Shown here one piece after another: positions 11,855-24,476 of a stretch of 55,663 nt of DNA (positions are counted from its first letter, which is position 1; every line of letters begins with the position of its first letter). The notes beneath the pieces were generated by a model that did no database searches, was not told the DNA's origin, and worked only from the letters and a program-made list of their open reading frames with translations. This DNA is from Brachionus koreanus. Lineage: Eukaryota > Rotifera > Eurotatoria > Ploima > Brachionidae. The position numbers and the translations under genes are program-made. The stretch covers positions 1,017,897 through 1,073,559 of the forward strand of contig PJRA01000011.1 of the NCBI GenBank assembly GCA_016987375.1. The letters are read 5' to 3'.

Positions 11855-13305
11855 ATGGGTTCTAGATTAAAGACTGGATATTTGCATTATTATTCAAGAG
11901 GCTTCTTCTCCAAAAAGTGGAAAGAAGGCTTTTTTGTTCTATATGAAGATAGCACAATTCAATGGTATGAGAAACGCGATGATAAAAAACCCGAAGGTCA
12001 GATAAGAATCAGAGATGTTGCTCAATATTTATCAGTTGGACCATACACGCGATGTGTTCCAGGGCGACCATCCTTACCACCAAAAGGAGACGAAAATCTA
12101 ATGATTTGTATCCCTAAAGATTTGGCCAAAAAAGAAAAAGAAATTTTATGGCTTATTTGTCATGACATATCTCAATTAAAGTATATTTAGAAAAAAAAAT
12201 TTAACTTTTATTTATTAAATCTTATTTATTTTTAGTGAATGGATGAAAGCTATTGTTAGCACTGTAATTTAAAAAAAAATATTTTTTCTTAAAATATTAG
12301 ATCTTTTTTTAAAGTTACCACCGCCACCTCAACCTCCACAACAACCAGGATCTAACCAAGCTCCTGGCAATCCGAATCCAAGTGCTCCACCACCTGTTGG
12401 TTTCAATAGCGATCAAGTTCCCCCACCTCCTTCTTATAATTCAAGTAATTAAATACAATCAAATAAAAAATTTTTATTTATATTTTTAAGATCACGGCCC
12501 TAGACAAAATTATCCTCCACAAAATTATAATAGAGGTGGTTATCCCCAAAATTATAGCGGAGGTGGTTATCCCCAAAATTATAGCGGAGGAGGCTATCGA
12601 CCATCAGGCTCTAACGGTTCGAATACAACAGTTGTAGTAAATCCTAGTAATCCAGTGGTTGCTGGGGGAAGCTCTTATGGTGGCAAAGGTTACAGCGGCT
12701 CAGATTTAGCTTTAGGAATGATAGCTGGCGCGGCAATAGGTACTTCGTTAGGATGGGGATGGGGCCATCATCACCATTGGGGTCTTGGAAGTGGCTGGGG
12801 AGGTGGTTATCACAGCGGCTGGGGACCAACTTATTTTGATGGACCTGATTACACTATTAATAATTATAACATTAACAATATTAATGATAATGACACTAAT
12901 AATATTACAAATAATAATATAGATAATTCAGATAACGGAAATATTGGTGATTTTAATGAAAATACTGATAATAATAATAATAGTAATAATGAAAATAATT
13001 CAGGTGATAACGGAGGAGGAGATTTTGGCGGTGGCGACTATGGTGGTGGAGATTTCGGTAGTGGCGACTATGGTGGTGGAGATTTCGGTAGTGGCGACTA
13101 TGGTGGTGGAGATTTTGGCGGTGGCGACTATGGTGGTGGAGATTTTGGCGGTGGCGACTATGGTGGTGGAGATTTTGGCGGTGGCGACTATGGTGGTGGA
13201 GATTTTGGCGGTGGAGATTTTGGTGGTGGAGATTTTGGCGGTGGAGATTTTGGTGGTGGAGATTTTGGTGGAGACTTTGGTGGAGACTTTGGTGGTGACT
13301 TTTGA
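11855..13305 (+). CDS. PH-domain protein with PPxY, hydrophobic segment and GGGDF/GGGDY repeat tail
   Basis: Four exons are inferred: 11855-12180, 12236-12263, 12315-12444 and 12491-13305, giving 432 residues. Residues about 5-118 form a pleckstrin homology domain. It begins KTGYLHYYSRGFFSKKWKEGFF and ends with the PH C-terminal helix NEWMKAIVST, whose tryptophan is kept. Next comes a proline/asparagine-rich linker ending PPPPSYNSS (a PPxY WW-binding motif), then three NYSGGGYPQ-like repeats. A glycine-zipper-like hydrophobic stretch LALGMIAGAAIGTSLG follows at about 234-249, then a His/Trp/Gly patch. An Asn/Asp-rich run leads into the GGGDFGGGDY repeat (about 335-432), encoded by a 30-bp minisatellite. 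The PH domain suggests membrane phosphoinositide binding, and the tail is likely disordered and aggregation-prone. The N-terminal domain is secure. I do not know an ortholog with this architecture. Confidence 0.8.
13017..13305 (+). repeat. 30-bp coding minisatellite (Gly-Asp-Phe/Tyr repeats)
   Basis: Tandem units of about 30 bp encode alternating GGGDFGGGDY decapeptides. Towards the 3' end they shorten to 15-bp GGGDF and then 12-bp GGDF units. Near-identical codons between units indicate recent expansion by slippage or unequal exchange. The shadow frame on both strands is open only because of this repeat. Confidence 0.9.
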
Positions 13306-14130
13306 AAAATTTATAAAATAAAAATAAGTGTTTCAAGAAAAAAACATCACCTATACATATTTTTTTTCATTCTTTTCTTTTTTTAAATGATTTAGTTAAA
13401 ATTTTAATTTTGTTAAATAAAAATTACAAATCACTGTTATTTTACATGAACTTTAAATTCAAGACGACTAATTTTTTTCAATTTTTTGATAGCTTTAGAA
13501 TTTATTTAATAATATTTTTTTTAAAGTGTGTAAACACTTTGATGGAAAAGACTTAATGAAATTTCCTTATTATTCTTAATGCTAGTTAATTCATTCAATC
13601 TATTCACACCTACAGAGTAGCAAACCAGATCGATGTATATAATTTAAATTGTTTAAACTGCTAAGGTGGCTCTCAGGATCCATTTTGAATAAGAAAAAAA
13701 ATCAAACTTTTTTTTCAATCATGCTATATTCTCAATGAAAAAATTATTAAAAAGAAGAAGCTAAAAACAAAGAGAAAAATAATTTCAAATAAATTTTCTT
13801 AATCAGATTTTGATAAATAATCGTGATCTTTTTTTTTCACTCGACTGAAATCTATTTCAGAAAGAAGCGATTAGCATTACTTTGGACTTTAAAAGATAAA
13901 TTTAAAAAAAAAAATAATTTTAATAAAATTTTATTCTATTTTAAAAAATATCCACATGTTCACTAAAATAGAGCTAAAATTTAAATTTAATTTTGACTGA
14001 CATCGAAATAATTTTAGACTAAAAGCATTTTATAAAGAATTCTAAAATTGAAGATCATTTATTTTCCGAAATTTATTTGTCCAACATAAATTATTTGATG
14101 AGATGATTTTATAAATAATTATAATAAATA
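13306..14130. other. Intergenic between convergent genes
   Basis: This holds the 3' ends of the PH-domain gene and of ERO1. The AT-rich sequence has no further recognisable feature. Confidence 0.5.
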
Positions 14131-15889
14131 TTAAAGTTCCACATTTTGATCTTTGAATTTTGATTTACACTTCGAAACTGATTCCCTAAAGTTTTCAATC
14201 TCAGCAATGCTATTAGACAAACGAGCAAATCCATTGAACAAAGCCACTATTTCAGTTCGGCTCAGTTGAAATAAATTTTTAGTTGCCTGATTTTCGGAGC
14301 TTATTTTACCAGAAAAGAGAATTTTGAGTGAAGTGCCCAAAGCAAGTGTCTGCACCTTTCCCCAAAGACGACACTTGTCACATCCAACACAGTCCATTAT
14401 TCTAGTGATGTTTCTAAATTTTATCTGAAATTCTTCCTTTAATTTTTTAGCTTCAATGGGATTTCCGCGAAACAAATTTGTTTCATTAAAATGATGCTGG
14501 AATGTTGTAGCTATTTTTAATAAATCAACAACCGCTTTTTTAGTGTCTTCATCTTCTTGTTGACTACGGCCAGCATAAAAAGTCTCCTTTTCCAAATAAG
14601 GCGCTACTTTAGCCAGAGCCCTTAGTTCAACTAGATAAATAAAATATAAATTTTTCAACCATTGAGGACCTAAGCCATTTGTTTTTTCTGGGTCGAATCT
14701 TTTGAAAAATTCTTCTGGATTTGGACCCCATACATCTGGTTGATCGAGCACTCCTTTGTGCAAAAATCTTGCCGACAAGTGAATATTAATGCTTGTGTGT
14801 AGACCAGATACTAGACGATAGAAAGACCTTTTTTCTAAACAAGTATTTTTCTCTGGTCCGTAAGCAACACGATCTGTGTTTTCAAAACAGTTCTCTCTAT
14901 AAATTGAATTCCAAATTTTGTGAGCATGTGGAGCTTTGTAGCCCGTAAATCTTTCCGGATTTAGCACTAAATCCAAATATTCAGCCTGAGCATGAGTCTC
15001 ATCTTTAAATCAATTTTTTTAATAAAATTATACTTAAAAGAAATTTATACCTACCATCTGGTTCACAAAAATTATCCTGAGCATCGTCATATTTTTTCAT
15101 ATCTTCAAAAGCTTTTAAGCTTTCGTCCGATAAACTGCTATTAATGTGTCCCAACGGATTTGTTTGTTCACAACCTTGAGTTTGATCCTATAATTAAAAA
15201 TAATTAATATCAATATATTATATAAAAAAAAATTATTTCTAAAGCAAAAATGAGCTTGGAAAACTACCGAGCAAAATTTTTTGGAAAAATTTTTTCTCGA
15301 TATACCTTTTTTATTTTTTTTTTCTGCTTTTAAAAAATTCGAATTTTTAATAGACTGAAATTTTAAAATAAAATTTTTATTAACTTACTTGGCCTTCTTG
15401 CTGATTAATGATGTTTCTAAAACTGGCAGGCAAATCTTCCTAAAACAAATGAAATTTAATTATTTCCTCATTTTTTAGAACTAAATGTGTTTTACTTGAT
15501 TGCAAGCTTTAACGTGACAGTCCTTGAGCGAGCATCGAGCATCGTCTGACCAAAATTGACAAATTTTATTCAAGTTAAGCTTGATAAACCTAAAGTAGTC
15601 TTTTTGAACAAGGGCATTGATGCGTGGATGAATCTGATAATTGTTTAATCGATCGATTAATTCTATTTTGCATCCGCAGTCATCTACTTCTTCATTTAGC
15701 TAACCAAAATTACAATCAATATTGCTAGGTTAATTTTCTTCAAGCACTTACTTTACAAAAGCAGTCTTCGGCGTTGCCAATGTCTTGTTTCGGTTTCGGC
15801 TTAAAGTCAAACAGACTTGCCTCAAATGCAAATATCAAATTCGGTAAAATAATGCCAACTAATAATCCCGTTCCTAACCAAAGTTTCAT
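14131..15889 (-). CDS. ERO1: ERO1 homolog, endoplasmic reticulum oxidoreductin
   Basis: ERO1 is the FAD-dependent thiol oxidase of the ER lumen that re-oxidises protein disulfide isomerase and passes electrons to oxygen. Five exons are inferred on the minus strand: 15752-15889, 15496-15699, 15389-15439, 15055-15187 and 14131-15002, giving 465 residues (family about 465-470). The N-terminus [21 protein letters not shown] is a signal peptide. The shuttle disulfide DCHVKAC (Cys107 and Cys112) and the catalytic core CVGCDKC (cysteines near 380, 383 and 386) are present. Other family blocks are [50 protein letters not shown] and [12 protein letters not shown]. The insertion between ENCF and CLEKR is about 25 residues shorter than in vertebrates. 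All catalytic cysteines are kept, so it should be functional. Confidence 0.96.
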
Positions 15890-16650
15890 AATTTTTGTTT
15901 TTTTTTTCTCAATTGAATAAAATAAAAAATTTTAACTGAAATTATCGAAAGAGAATCTTATTTTAGATCTAAAAATAAATGACACGTCATTTATAATTTT
16001 AGTATTATATGAAAAAACATTTATTTGTTCAAATATGGTCGAATTAAATATTTGATTTTCTGTGCGTCCATTTTAAAATAAACAAAATTAGACAGGAATT
16101 TAGCAGCTATTTAAGGTCAAAAATTATGTTTTTAAAATTATTTTTTTTTTGAATATATTTTTATATAAAATTAGAACATACAAATGGTAAACATAATTTG
16201 CAAGAATGTTGAAATATCAACCCTAGGATATAATTATAAGGATATATGACTTATAATTATACATAAAATTTAACTCTATGGGAACGTAACTTTTAGAAAA
16301 TCTAATTATTAATTTTATTTAAGCGGTATTTTAGAAATTTCTAAAAATTATTTAAAGTAATTTTGAATATTCTATTTAGTTTGTTCAACTGACAAAAAAG
16401 GTAAAATTCTCGTAATTTTTTTTTTGATAAAAATACAATTTTGAAATTTATTTTATGCTCAAAATTTTAGAGTATGCTTCCAAAAAATATCTAATTTGGT
16501 TATAAATTTCGTTGATTTCTAAAAAATCCCTTTTAATTAATTGAATAAAAAAATAAACATATGTATGTCATAAATTATGTTTGATGATTCACAAAATCAA
16601 TTGGTACACTCTTTTATCTACTTGGCGACTGAGACAAGAAAGAGACATTA
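15890..16650. other. Intergenic upstream of ERO1
   Basis: AT-rich with no gene. It contains the presumed ERO1 promoter. An ACACGTCA-like motif (GACACGTCAT at about 15980) resembles a CRE/UPR-type element, but one match is not convincing. Confidence 0.4.
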
Positions 16651-16651
16651 C

Positions 16652-16791
16652 AATATGGTATAGGTTAGTATTCGACAATGTCTCAGGTTAGTGTATCTCC
16701 AGAATCCTTTGCAGGCTTCCAGTGTGGAGGTTCAAACGTTCGCTACATCAGTGTTGCTTTTACCCCAAAGTTGAATAGTTTGAGTTTTGTT
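16652..16791 (-). mobile_element. RTE-type LINE remnant
   Basis: About 140 bases match, with substitutions and small deletions, the repeat at 5330-5475. Shared blocks include ATTCGACAATGTCTCAGG, CAGAATCCTTTGCAGGCTTC and GTGTTGCTTTTAC. It is a second degenerate copy of the same LINE region and has no open frame. Confidence 0.7.
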
Positions 16792-17638
16792 TTCTTGCAT
16801 TAATTAATTTTGTATAGCATATATAGCTGGTTGTTTTCCATGCTGGTCAGAGCCTAGCAAAAGCAATCTTTGCTTTAGGTGCAATTTTTCAGAAAATTAA
16901 TCTCAAATTTTCTTAAATATTTCACAAAAAATCTAAAAATATGAAAATGTAAAAATGTAAAATTATTTTCATTTTGCCAAAAAACACTTTACAAAATAAA
17001 TAACAGATCATGCTAATCTCTATGACAAAGTTTATTTACCTAAAATTATATATTTTTTATATAATTATATATTTTATTATATATTTTATTTACCTAAGCA
17101 ACAAAGAAAATTAAGCTCAAAAAACTAAATACCTATTTTTAAAATTTTTTTCAATTTTAATAAATATCTTTTAAAAAAATTTTTTCTTCAATAAATTTCT
17201 TCTTTATTTTTTCTTGTGAAAAAATTTTATTTGGCTAAATTCTTAAAAAAAAGAAGAAAGAAAAGAATGAAGGAAAGAAACGAATCTACAACAAGTCTTT
17301 TTTTATTGTTTTCTAGGACTTTTTTTTTAATGTAACATAGGATTTTTATTATTTTAAATTAAAAAAAAAATTCTTTTGTAATAAGTTATCTAAATTTTAT
17401 CTATTTGATTTTAATTAAATATGCAGTAGTAACCATATATTCTCAAATTGAGGAAAAAATAAAAAATCAATAATCATAAAATTTTTATTCTGGTTTAAAA
17501 AAATATTTAAAAATCTATATTTTTATAAAATCAACAATTCTTAGCCCCATTGAAAAAATATCTAACTCTTTTTTTTTTTAAATTAATTAATTTTAAAATA
17601 AAATTTTAATAAATAAATATTATTGCTTTATAAACAAT
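16792..17638. other. Intergenic, AT-repeat rich
   Basis: It contains TATATA/ATTATA-rich simple sequence at about 17040-17095. The 3' flank of GALE is at the right edge. No gene was seen. Confidence 0.45.
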
Positions 17639-20165
<2,527 letters not shown>

Positions 20166-20369
20166 AAATTAAATAACGTAAAATGGGGTAATTATAAATA
20201 TGGTTACGAAATTTGTTTTTCAATTTTTAAATTCTTATTCTAAGATCTCTTTTCTACTTGGATCAGACTTTTCTTCTCTTCTATTATTCTTGGAACGGTC
20301 AAAAGTTGAAAAATTAGAAAAATTTCGTAACCACATTTATAATTACCCCATTTTACGTTATTTAATTTA
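20166..20369. mobile_element. MITE-like inverted-repeat element upstream of LSM1
   Basis: Left arm 20166-20213 and right arm 20322-20369 are near-perfect inverted repeats of about 48 bp. They contain AACGTAAAATGGGGTAATTA, with one clear mismatch (ATATGG against ATGTGG). Similarity continues more weakly inward. The about 205-bp total length, long terminal inverted repeats and non-coding centre are those of a MITE or fold-back element. It lies about 200 bases before the LSM1 start codon. The superfamily could not be assigned because target-site duplications are masked by AT-rich flanks. Confidence 0.75.
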
Positions 20370-20571
20370 AAATATGATATAATTTAAATTTTACTTTGCA
20401 ACTAATTTATTTTAATAAGACAATACAAAGAACGTATGTGAATTAATTTAATCAAATATATTGTCTAGAAGTCTTAGGGAGCATGCACTTTGATTAATTT
20501 CTAAGTTTAAAAAAAAAAAATTTAAGAAATTATTTAACAACAAACAAAATAAATTGTAAAAATTTGTAAAA

Positions 20572-21396
20572 ATGAGCGATGCTGTATCGGAACTAGACGC
20601 ATTCTTGAAAAACATGTCCAAGTTACAATCGGAAAGAGCAAACATGCCGCCTCCACCAGGTCTGCCTTTTCCACAATCATCTCAATTCAACCAAATGCAA
20701 TTTTTGCCAGAGCTCCCGTCAAAACCTTTAACCGAGCAAGACTTACTCTCAATGCAACCTCAAAGTTCATTTAAACCCAGTCTCCTCTCCCAAATACCTC
20801 TGCCCAACACCGACTTCGATTTTGACTTGAATAAAAATTCGCTTTTAGAAGATGAGTTTCAAAAGTTGACTTTTAACACATCATACCAATCTGGAAATGA
20901 TAAAAATTATTCTCCTATAAATCAGTCAAGGGCCAGTCACAATATTTCACTAAACGAATCCCAGCAAGACTCAGTCATTTATTCATCGAATAAATACTAC
21001 ATGCCAGGAACAGCTAGTTTAATTGAAGATGTTGACAAGCAACTCATGGTTGTTCTTCGAGATGGAAAAACATTGATCGGCTATTTGAGATCAATAGATC
21101 AGTATGCTAACTTGCTTCTTTCGAATACAATTGAAAGAATACATGTAGGTAACAAATATGGCGATATTCCGAGGGGTGTCTATATTGTAAGGGGGGAAAA
21201 TGTAGTCTTAATTGGCGAGGTTGATTTTAGTAAAGAATGTAGAATAGGTATGATCAATGTCGGAGTTGATGAAATTTTGGAGCTAAAACGAAATGAGGAA
21301 ATAAAAGAGCATGAAATAGAGAAAAATAAAAAGAAAGCGATGATGAATCGCTGTCTTTTACCGCAAACCGATTCTATTTTGGACGACTATTATTGA
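20572..21396 (+). CDS. LSM1: LSM1 with a long N-terminal extension
   Basis: LSm1 is the defining subunit of the cytoplasmic LSm1-7 ring. With Pat1 it binds oligoadenylated mRNA 3' ends and promotes decapping in P-bodies. The single exon encodes 274 residues. The Sm fold begins at about residue 143 with YYMPGTASLIEDVDKQLMVV. It continues through RDGKTLIGYLRSIDQYANLL (Sm1) and GDIPRGVYIVRGENVVLIGE (Sm2), then a charged C-terminal helix ending ILDDYY, as in LSm1. Ordinary LSm1 is about 133 residues, so about 142 residues are extra. The extension opens with a helix (SELDAFLKNMSKL), has a proline-rich PPPPGLPFPQ at 26-35, and carries an FDF at 82-84 followed by DEFQK. The extension is in frame from a good ATG with no intron signal. 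It could in principle start internally at Met144, giving a normal LSm1. Confidence 0.93.
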   Translation: MSDAVSELDAFLKNMSKLQSERANMPPPPGLPFPQSSQFNQMQFLPELPSKPLTEQDLLSMQPQSSFKPSLLSQIPLPNTDFDFDLNKNSLLEDEFQKLTFNTSYQSGNDKNYSPINQSRASHNISLNESQQDSVIYSSNKYYMPGTASLIEDVDKQLMVVLRDGKTLIGYLRSIDQYANLLLSNTIERIHVGNKYGDIPRGVYIVRGENVVLIGEVDFSKECRIGMINVGVDEILELKRNEEIKEHEIEKNKKKAMMNRCLLPQTDSILDDYY

Positions 21397-22507
21397 AACG
21401 AGCATATTTTTTTTTAATAAAATTTTTTTATTTATATGTGTGTAAAATCAAGTTTTAATCTTTTTATTTTAGTTCATTTTATTAAATTCTGATATTTATT
21501 TAAATATAATCAACCAACTTATAAATAAAATTTTAGAATTCTACGTCTTTATTTTAATTTGATGATTTTTGTAAGATTTATAGAAAAAAAAGAGAAGAAT
21601 AATGTTTCATCATATTTGATTTTGATTTAAATTGACTTGTTGTAAAATTAAATTAATTCGGAATTATAAAAATTAGCATATTAACAATAAACAAAAAACT
21701 AAGTAATCTAATAAACAAATCTGAAAAGAAAACAATTTTTTATTCCTATGAAATGAAATAATTTTTATCATTCCAATACGATGTATGAAAATATTCAACA
21801 ACAAAAAAAGTTTTTCTTTGTTTTAGAACAAATTCTTGAAATAAAATCATCTGTCATCTAAAAGAGAATTACATTTTGAACAAGCCTTAAAGCTTAAAAC
21901 TTGATTTAATTTTTTTTTAATTTTGATATTTTAAATTGATATTTCTTATTTTGAAAAAATTCAATTTGAAGAAATGGTTTTTCATAGAATTCTTTTTCAC
22001 AGTTATCGTTACATAGATGACAAATATTTTGTTGCTTTTAGAATTCACCGTCTTAAGATACTCTCTTCTTTTAGTTGAAGTCTGTCCAAAAAATAATTTT
22101 TGAATCATTAGCAAAACTTTATGTGAATTTTTCCAGTTTTCAAAAATAAAAAATAATTAATTTTTTTATGTGTTTTATTTACAAATTATCTTCTTGGTAA
22201 ATAAAACATTGGGCCCATCTCAATATGGTTTAAAGTATTCTTAATTCTTATTTAAATTAAAAAAAAATCTTTAAATGATAGAAAAACTTTTAGATCTAAA
22301 AATAAATTTAAATCTTTAAAAAAAGAAAATTTTTGCTTCAATGAGTTTTTTTCTTATTCAGAATTAAATTTATTTTTTTTTAGTTCGCTAAAAAATTAGG
22401 GTTAAATGGTAATTGATTCGAATTAACAATTCTGATTGATAAAAAATGGTCCCGTCTAGTACATTATCAAATTGTTTAAATTTATATAATAATAATAATA
22501 ATGATAA
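21397..22507. other. Intergenic with a possible coding relic
   Basis: Mostly AT-rich. On the minus strand around 21930-22100 a frameshifted stretch reads NICHLCNDNCEKEFYEK, with a zinc-finger-like CxxCxxxC. It lacks boundaries and is broken, so no gene is called. Confidence 0.35.
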
Positions 22508-22531
22508 GCTCCAGCAGGATACCTGCGGAGC
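22508..22531. other. Short GC-rich stem-loop
   Basis: GCTCC-A-GCAGG pairs with CCTGC-GGAGC around an ATA loop (arms 22508-22518 and 22522-22531, one bulged A). It is notable for GC content in this AT-rich region. It lies about 310 bases upstream of the Rep-like frame. The loop has no nonanucleotide origin motif. Confidence 0.5.
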
Positions 22532-22819
22532 GAGATTAGCTTTAGTCTGGCTATGGTAGCTATAAAAAAAAAGAAAAAAAAAGATTCGTCCGTGTTGAAT
22601 TTAGTTATCCAGGTCTATACATATACAAATTAGCATTTCATTTATTTCAAGTAAAAATTTTTTATTTTTTTTTTCTTTCTTTTTTTTTCAGCTTCTCTTT
22701 TCTTTTTCTCATATTTTTTTTGTGATGTTAAATTTAATTTAGAGTATTCGTAAGCCTCCTCAGTGGCTAACTTGCAGCATCAGGGCAGCATCCCAGCCCT
22801 AGCAACGGCGGGTTCATCG

Positions 22820-24290
22820 ATGGACACTAAGGTTTCAAAGGGTTTAGGGTATATGTCCAAATAAATTTTTTATGGCATTTCTGAATTATTCGATTCAATT
22901 AGACTCATCGGTTACGATGAGCCAAAGGCCGACGTACGTGGCCACTTTCATGTTCTCGGAATCCCCAAGCTTACAAAAAGGTCAGTTTTTTTTTACATTA
23001 TTTTAATTAGGTCTAAGTTTTTTTTTATAATAGAAATGTTAGGGATATTTCTAAGGCTTCATTAGAAGCAATGGGTATCACAAACCCACAAAAAAAGCTT
23101 GCGCTTATGCGCATGCATTTTAATCAAATTAAGGACGAGGTCCATTTTAATAATATCGTCAATTATATTAAAAGAAAAAAGGTTATTTATGAAGATCCAA
23201 GTATTTTTTGGAAGCCTGACAACAGGCAGTCCATAATTTCTAAGATTAAGGAGATGAAAAATAGACCGAAGCATACTCAAGCCGAAATGGCTGAGTTTAG
23301 GTCTGAATATCCTCAATATAATTCATGGAAGACAGACTGCATAAGGTTAAGGTTAAATAAGAATTTTATTAATCATTTCCAGAGTCTCGAAGATCAGAGG
23401 ATGAAGGAGAATGAGAACATCCCCTTATCCAAAAAAGATCTCAAGAAACTATTACCATTTAAAAATTTTATTGAGTTCATTAGAGACATTAGAATTAAAC
23501 TGGATGCTCATCCATCTAATTCAGGCTATGCCTGTATTTTAGGTGGACGTGCATCTACATACAAGACCACGATTTGCGAAATATTAGCGCAATCTTTTGG
23601 TCAATATCATGTGTGACACAGTTTGTAAAGGAGGACGTACTTAAGTACGACTCTGCTGCCCGTGCTGCAATTAGCACTATAGTGATTGAGGAGTGCAAGT
23701 GGCTCTCTCTGACAAAGAGAATCACATTAAATGACACCCTTTGCTCTATAAAAGAACAGCTCTCAGGCACCGGACTTAATGTCCGATTAGCTAAGAATAA
23801 AACTTCAATAGATGATCTCATCTTAAAAATAGAGAGATTTTTCATAAGTTTTAATCCAGATGAGTACTTGGATTTCCAGACCTTAAATGAATTAGTTAAT
23901 AGAAAGTCTGAATTTAAAAGGCGCTTTTATTTATATAATATGGACCTCCCTCATTTGGCTAACTTGTATGCCAAGCCAACAGTGCCTTGGAAGGACGATT
24001 ACAAGATATTAGTTGCAAAGTTGCTTAGAAATCCCAGCAATTGGGAATTATTCTGCGATTTATTAGAAAATTATAATGAAAACAATCGCGAAGTGGAGTC
24101 AATCATGTCATCAATCAAAGATTATGACAGTGATTTACAAGCACCATCTTAATTTGAATTTAACAGCGATGACGATGAACATCAAAGAAACAACATTCAA
24201 CGCTGGATGGATAATTTTCCAGAGAACCAAATGGCTCTTCCTGAATATGAAGAACAATTTAAAAAAAAAATAATTTCTTTTATTTAAAAA
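22820..24290 (+). pseudogene. Endogenous Rep-like gene (HUH nuclease + SF3 helicase), CRESS-DNA-virus type
   Basis: The product resembles rolling-circle replication initiators of eukaryotic circular ssDNA (CRESS) viruses, and more distantly parvovirus-type proteins. An in-frame stop at 22862-22864 breaks the N-terminus. HUH motif II reads GHFHVLG (His codons 22943-22951), and a YIKRK stretch near 23167 fits the catalytic-tyrosine motif III. An SF3 helicase follows with Walker A LGGRASTYKTT (about 23540-23570), Walker B TIVIEE (about 23678), motif C FFISFN (about 23840) and a likely arginine finger at FKRRFYLY (about 23917). Breaks: a frameshift near 23600, just after Walker A, and a TAA at 24150-24152 after which the frame stays open to about 24290. 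A 53-nt GT-AG intron fits at 22981-23033. Motif I was not found. It is decayed but recognisable; the exact virus or plasmid group is unknown. Confidence 0.75.
22981..23033 (+). other. Apparent spliceosomal intron inside the Rep-like gene
   Basis: A GTCAGT donor and a TATAATAG acceptor bound 53 nt that contain stops. Removal joins IPKLTK to NVRDISK in one frame across the HUH domain. The size and composition match host introns in this window. Confidence 0.55.
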
Positions 24291-24476
24291 AATAAAGTTT
24301 TCCTTAAATAAAAATGAGACGGATACCCCTTGGGAGTACCGGCTCAAATTTAATAAGTTAATTGTCTATGTACAATTTGGTAGAAAATTTTTTGCTTTGT
24401 TAGGATTTGTTACCAACTCAGATATTCAACCGTGATGTTTTAGTCTTTTTTTCTTTTTTCATCCTAGTCTTACCCA

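Noticed and set aside
12944..13336. Open frames on both strands overlapping the glycine repeat
   Set aside because: They are shadows of the 30-bp repeat (VVEILAVATM and HHQNLHRQ patterns) and lack any independent support.
15978..15992. GACACGTCAT as an unfolded-protein-response element in front of ERO1
   Set aside because: One partial match without conservation data; ERO1 is a known UPR target in other species, but the site alone does not support the claim.
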